From the NCBI RefSeq assembly GCF_000350525.1, contig NZ_AOCN01000013.1, positions 1 to 64,000 on the forward strand: 64,000 nucleotides of DNA, in the 5' to 3' direction. The translations under genes were made by a program, and so were the position numbers. The first letter of the stretch is position 1. Each line of letters begins with the position of its first letter. This stretch comes from Leucobacter salsicius M1-8 (GTDB lineage: Bacteria; Actinomycetota; Actinomycetes; Actinomycetales; Microbacteriaceae). Below, piece by piece: positions 61,535 through 64,000 of this stretch. The notes beneath the pieces are model-generated. The model worked only from the letters and a program-made list of their open reading frames with translations, was not told the DNA's origin and ran no database searches.

Positions 61535-63163
61535 CTACTTCGACGCGCGGCGCAGCTGCATCGCCCCGACGAACCCGAGCGCCAGGAACACGAGACCAAC
61601 GAGCATCGAGAACCGCGTCGCATCGGTGAATCCTGACGCGAGCGCGTGCACAGCCGCATCCGTGTGTTCCCCGAGCTTGCTCGCGGCGCCCTCAGCGCGC
61701 AACTGCGTGATCGTGGTGCCCGCCGACTGCCGGGTGGCCGACGCCAGCTGATCGGCCTGCGCCGACGGCAGTCCCGCCCCCGCGAGCGCTGCCGGCAGCG
61801 TGAACGCGAGCGACACCGAGAGCGCAGCTCCGGCGACGGCCGTGCCGAGCGCCGAGCCGATCTGCCGCACCGTGCTCTGGGTCGCTGACCCCTGCCCCGA
61901 GACCTCGACGGGCACGTCGCGCAGCACGGTTCCCGTCAGCTGCGCCGACGCGAGCCCGAGCCCGAGGCCGTAAATCACGAGCGGGGCCGCTACGACCCAG
62001 CCCGAGCTGTCGGGCCTCAGCACGAGCGCGACACCGGCGACGCCGAGCACTTCGAGGCCGAGGCCGATCAACACGGTGCCGGGTGCGCCGAACTTGGCCG
62101 CCACGTGCCGGGCTGCGGCGCCCGACATGAACGCGCCTACCGCCATTCCCGCGAGCACGAGGCCCGCCCCCATGACGTCGAGGCCCAGCGCGTTCACCAG
62201 GTACAGCGGCAACACGAACACGATCGTGAACTCGCCGACCGCCACCATCGCGGCGGTCAGGTTGCCCCACGAGAACGTGCCGAACTTGAAGAGCCCGAGG
62301 TCGAGAATGGCCGAGCGTTGCACACGTTCACGGTGCCGCTCCCAGAACACGAACAGCGTGAGCGCGACCGCGGCGAGTGCGAAGGCGACCGGCACCGCCG
62401 ACACGGGAGCCGACTCAGACCACTTCCACCCGAACACGGTGAGATCGGCCTTGGGCTTCCACCAGCCGAGATCCGGACCCTCGATCACCGCGAACACGAG
62501 CGCGCCAAAGCCGATCGCGCTCAGCAGCGCGCCGTCGACGTCCATACCGGGTCGGTCGGTCCCGCTCTTGGTCTCGCGCACCGTGAAGAGCGCCGCAATG
62601 AACACGAGCGCGCCGATCGGAATATTGACGAGGAAGATCCAGTGCCACGAGGCCCACTGCGTGAGCGCGCCACCCGCGAGCGGGCCGACGGCGGCGGCGC
62701 CCGAGATCACGGCGCCCCACACGCCAAACGCGGCCGCGCGGTACTTGCCGCGGAAGGTCGCGTTCACGGTCGACAGGGTCGACGGCATGATGAACGCGGC
62801 GCCCACGGCCTGCACGGCGCGCGCCGCGATGAGCGGTCCGGCGGCATCGGCCATGGCGGCGAGCACGCTACCGCCGACGAATACGACGATGCCGATGAGG
62901 AACAACAGCTTGCGTCCGAGCCGGTCAGATAGCTTGCCAGTCGATAGCAGCAGCGCCGCGAGCAGCACCGCATACAGGCTGTTGACCCACTGCGCATCGG
63001 TGAGGTCGAGGTGAATATCGGCGATGATATCGGGAAGCGCGACGCCCACGATGGTGCCGTCGAGCACGATCATGCCCAGGCCCGTGGAGAGCACGGCGAG
63101 CGATAGCCAATCGCGGCGACCGGGCGCGCGCGTATCCTTGGTCTGTTGATCCCGCGATGTCAT
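61535..63163 (-). CDS. DHA2-family (14-helix) MFS drug exporter
   Basis: A 542-residue transporter of the EmrB/QacA type. Motifs are GMIVLDGTIVGVALPDIIADIHLDLTDAQWVNSLYAVLLAALLLSTGKLSDRLGRK (motif D1 then motif A), RAVQAVGAAFIMPSTLSTVNATF (motif B), and GPLAGGALTQWASWHWIFLVNIPIG (motif C). A region of about 70 residues (LTVFGWKWSESAPVSAV) separates the halves. It begins 47 bases after the response-regulator stop on the same strand, so the two-component system probably controls this exporter. Confidence 0.92.
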   Translation of the reverse strand: MTSRDQQTKDTRAPGRRDWLSLAVLSTGLGMIVLDGTIVGVALPDIIADIHLDLTDAQWVNSLYAVLLAALLLSTGKLSDRLGRKLLFLIGIVVFVGGSVLAAMADAAGPLIAARAVQAVGAAFIMPSTLSTVNATFRGKYRAAAFGVWGAVISGAAAVGPLAGGALTQWASWHWIFLVNIPIGALVFIAALFTVRETKSGTDRPGMDVDGALLSAIGFGALVFAVIEGPDLGWWKPKADLTVFGWKWSESAPVSAVPVAFALAAVALTLFVFWERHRERVQRSAILDLGLFKFGTFSWGNLTAAMVAVGEFTIVFVLPLYLVNALGLDVMGAGLVLAGMAVGAFMSGAAARHVAAKFGAPGTVLIGLGLEVLGVAGVALVLRPDSSGWVVAAPLVIYGLGLGLASAQLTGTVLRDVPVEVSGQGSATQSTVRQIGSALGTAVAGAALSVSLAFTLPAALAGAGLPSAQADQLASATRQSAGTTITQLRAEGAASKLGEHTDAAVHALASGFTDATRFSMLVGLVFLALGFVGAMQLRRASK

Positions 63164-63210
63164 GGCGCCCCGTCCCGTCGGTGTTGTCTCGCGTGACCGC
63201 CGTGGTCGCG

Positions 63211-63831
63211 CTAAATCAGCCCTGCGTCTTCGGCGACTCGGATCGCCCTCGACCTACTATCGACCTCTAATTTTCCAAATATATGCGACAAGTGACTCTT
63301 GATGGTCGCTTCTGACACGAACAGTTCGCGCGCGATCTCGCGGTTCGTCGCACCGGTCGCGGTAAGCCGCAGCACCTCGACCTCGCGCTCCGTGAGTTTG
63401 GGGAGCGGCTGCCGCATGCCACTGAGCACGCGGGCGGCCAGGTCGCCGGGCAAGAACAAGCCCCCTGTTGCGGCCCGTTCGATGCCCTCGATGATCGTCT
63501 CGGGCGCGACATCCTTGAGGAGGTAGCCCGCCGCCCCCGCCTCGATCGCACCAATCAGCTCGGCATCGCGGTCAAAGGTCGTGAGCATCAACACCGCGGG
63601 GGCCGGGGAAAGCGCGCGCAGCTGTTTGGTCGCTGCGATGCCATCAATGCCGGATCCCAGCCGCAGGTCACACAACACCACATCGGGCTGCAGCGATTGG
63701 GCGAGCAGTACGCCCTCCTCGCCCGTTGCGGCCTCTCCGACAACCTCGATACGTCCGGTGGCCTCGAGCACGGCTCGCAGGCCGCTGCGCACCACCGGGT
63801 GGTCGTCGATCAGCATCACGCGCACGCTCAC
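63211..63831 (-). CDS. NarL/LuxR-type response regulator
   Basis: A 206-residue regulator. The receiver domain covers residues about 1-120, with VRVMLIDDHPVVRSGL (acidic pair), phospho-acceptor Asp in VVLCDLRLGSG (near 54), MLTTFDRDAELI and the Lys in GYLLKDVAPE. The DNA-binding LuxR domain is LTEREVEVLRLTATGATNREIARELFVSEATIKSHLSHIFGKL. It starts at GTG overlapping the histidine-kinase stop by four bases, so kinase and regulator are translationally coupled. Confidence 0.94.
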   Translation of the reverse strand: MSVRVMLIDDHPVVRSGLRAVLEATGRIEVVGEAATGEEGVLLAQSLQPDVVLCDLRLGSGIDGIAATKQLRALSPAPAVLMLTTFDRDAELIGAIEAGAAGYLLKDVAPETIIEGIERAATGGLFLPGDLAARVLSGMRQPLPKLTEREVEVLRLTATGATNREIARELFVSEATIKSHLSHIFGKLEVDSRSRAIRVAEDAGLI

Positions 63832-64000
63832 TGGGCGGCTCCTTCGTTTGGCTCACCTGAAAGTGTAGGGCTGGCAGGGGCGTTGGTGTGGACGGTTGAG
63901 GCTAAAGCGGCTGGTGCGGCCAGGGGCAGGTATGCGCTGATGGCGCAGCCCTCCCCGATCGCGCTCTCGATGTCGAGCCCGCCCCCTAGGTCGTGCAGGC
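63828..64000 (-). CDS. Sensor histidine kinase, C-terminal end only (runs off the window)
   Basis: The last ~57 codons read LHDLGGGLDIESAIGEGCAISAYLPLA, which is the end of a HATPase_c domain (G2-box region), followed by an Ala/Thr/Pro-rich tail of about 37 residues to TGA at 63828. The stop overlaps the response-regulator GTG. It pairs with that regulator as a NarX/DesK-type sensor; the sensing domain lies beyond the window. Confidence 0.85.
   Translation of the reverse strand, partial: LHDLGGGLDIESAIGEGCAISAYLPLAAPAALASTVHTNAPASPTLSGEPNEGAAQ

Noticed and set aside
1-64000. CRISPR arrays, tRNA or rRNA genes
   Set aside because: No regularly spaced short direct repeats and no tRNA cloverleaf or rRNA sequences were recognised on reading both strands.

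Overview
The window is high-GC actinobacterial DNA. Gene content and style fit Microbacteriaceae; a Leucobacter-like genus is my guess, not a demonstrated assignment. Pointers are the NucS mismatch endonuclease, a BioY/BioM/BioN biotin transporter under a BioQ-like TetR repressor, an LAxTG sortase signal, many GTG starts, and several leaderless promoters (TAnnnT six bases before the start codon).

The left edge is a sequencing artefact. Bases 26-71 are a 454 Titanium paired-end (loxP) linker carrying four one-base insertions. Bases 1-25 repeat 8121-8142 with two extra C bases, as expected for the far end of a circularised ~8 kb fragment. Native sequence starts at about base 72, inside a peptide-ABC ATPase gene.

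Layout. 72-4910: oligopeptide/nickel-type ABC importer (two ATPases, two permeases, lipoprotein), minus strand. 5002-9065: DUF1684 protein, ArsR/SRPBCC pair, M13 metallopeptidase. 9127-25980: a 5,455-residue sortase-anchored surface protein with about eight SdrD_B-type repeats, plus a small membrane protein downstream. 26403-31418: MATE exporter, a broken TAP-like hydrolase, an MFS transporter and nucS. 31680-34987: bioQ-like repressor with a double operator, bioYMN, an SseB-like gene. 35101-43989: DUF308 protein, an NCS1 permease with hydantoinase B/A (B interrupted by an in-frame amber codon), a PucR regulator, cupin, GNAT, thioesterase. 44042-49473: two GntR/FCD regulators around an internally deleted IS110-family element that cuts two convergent genes, plus a cytosine-deaminase-like amidohydrolase and an MFS transporter. 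49489-56928: acidic small protein, TagD-like cytidylyltransferase, CorA, polar amino-acid ABC importer, ICMT-like methyltransferase, VOC protein, HisC-like aminotransferase. 56983-64000: B3/B4-domain protein facing a three-gene ABC importer, Lrp/AsnC regulator, and a histidine kinase/response regulator/DHA2 exporter operon running off the right edge.

Most interesting items: the giant adhesin locus; a candidate bridge RNA in the IS110 element, with a 10-base match to the element's right end; two genes with in-frame stops whose downstream frames stay intact; the strongly enriched palindrome GATCCGGATC; and two long unexplained palindromes (31600-31665 and 60763-60831). Counts and alignments were done by eye, without database searches.
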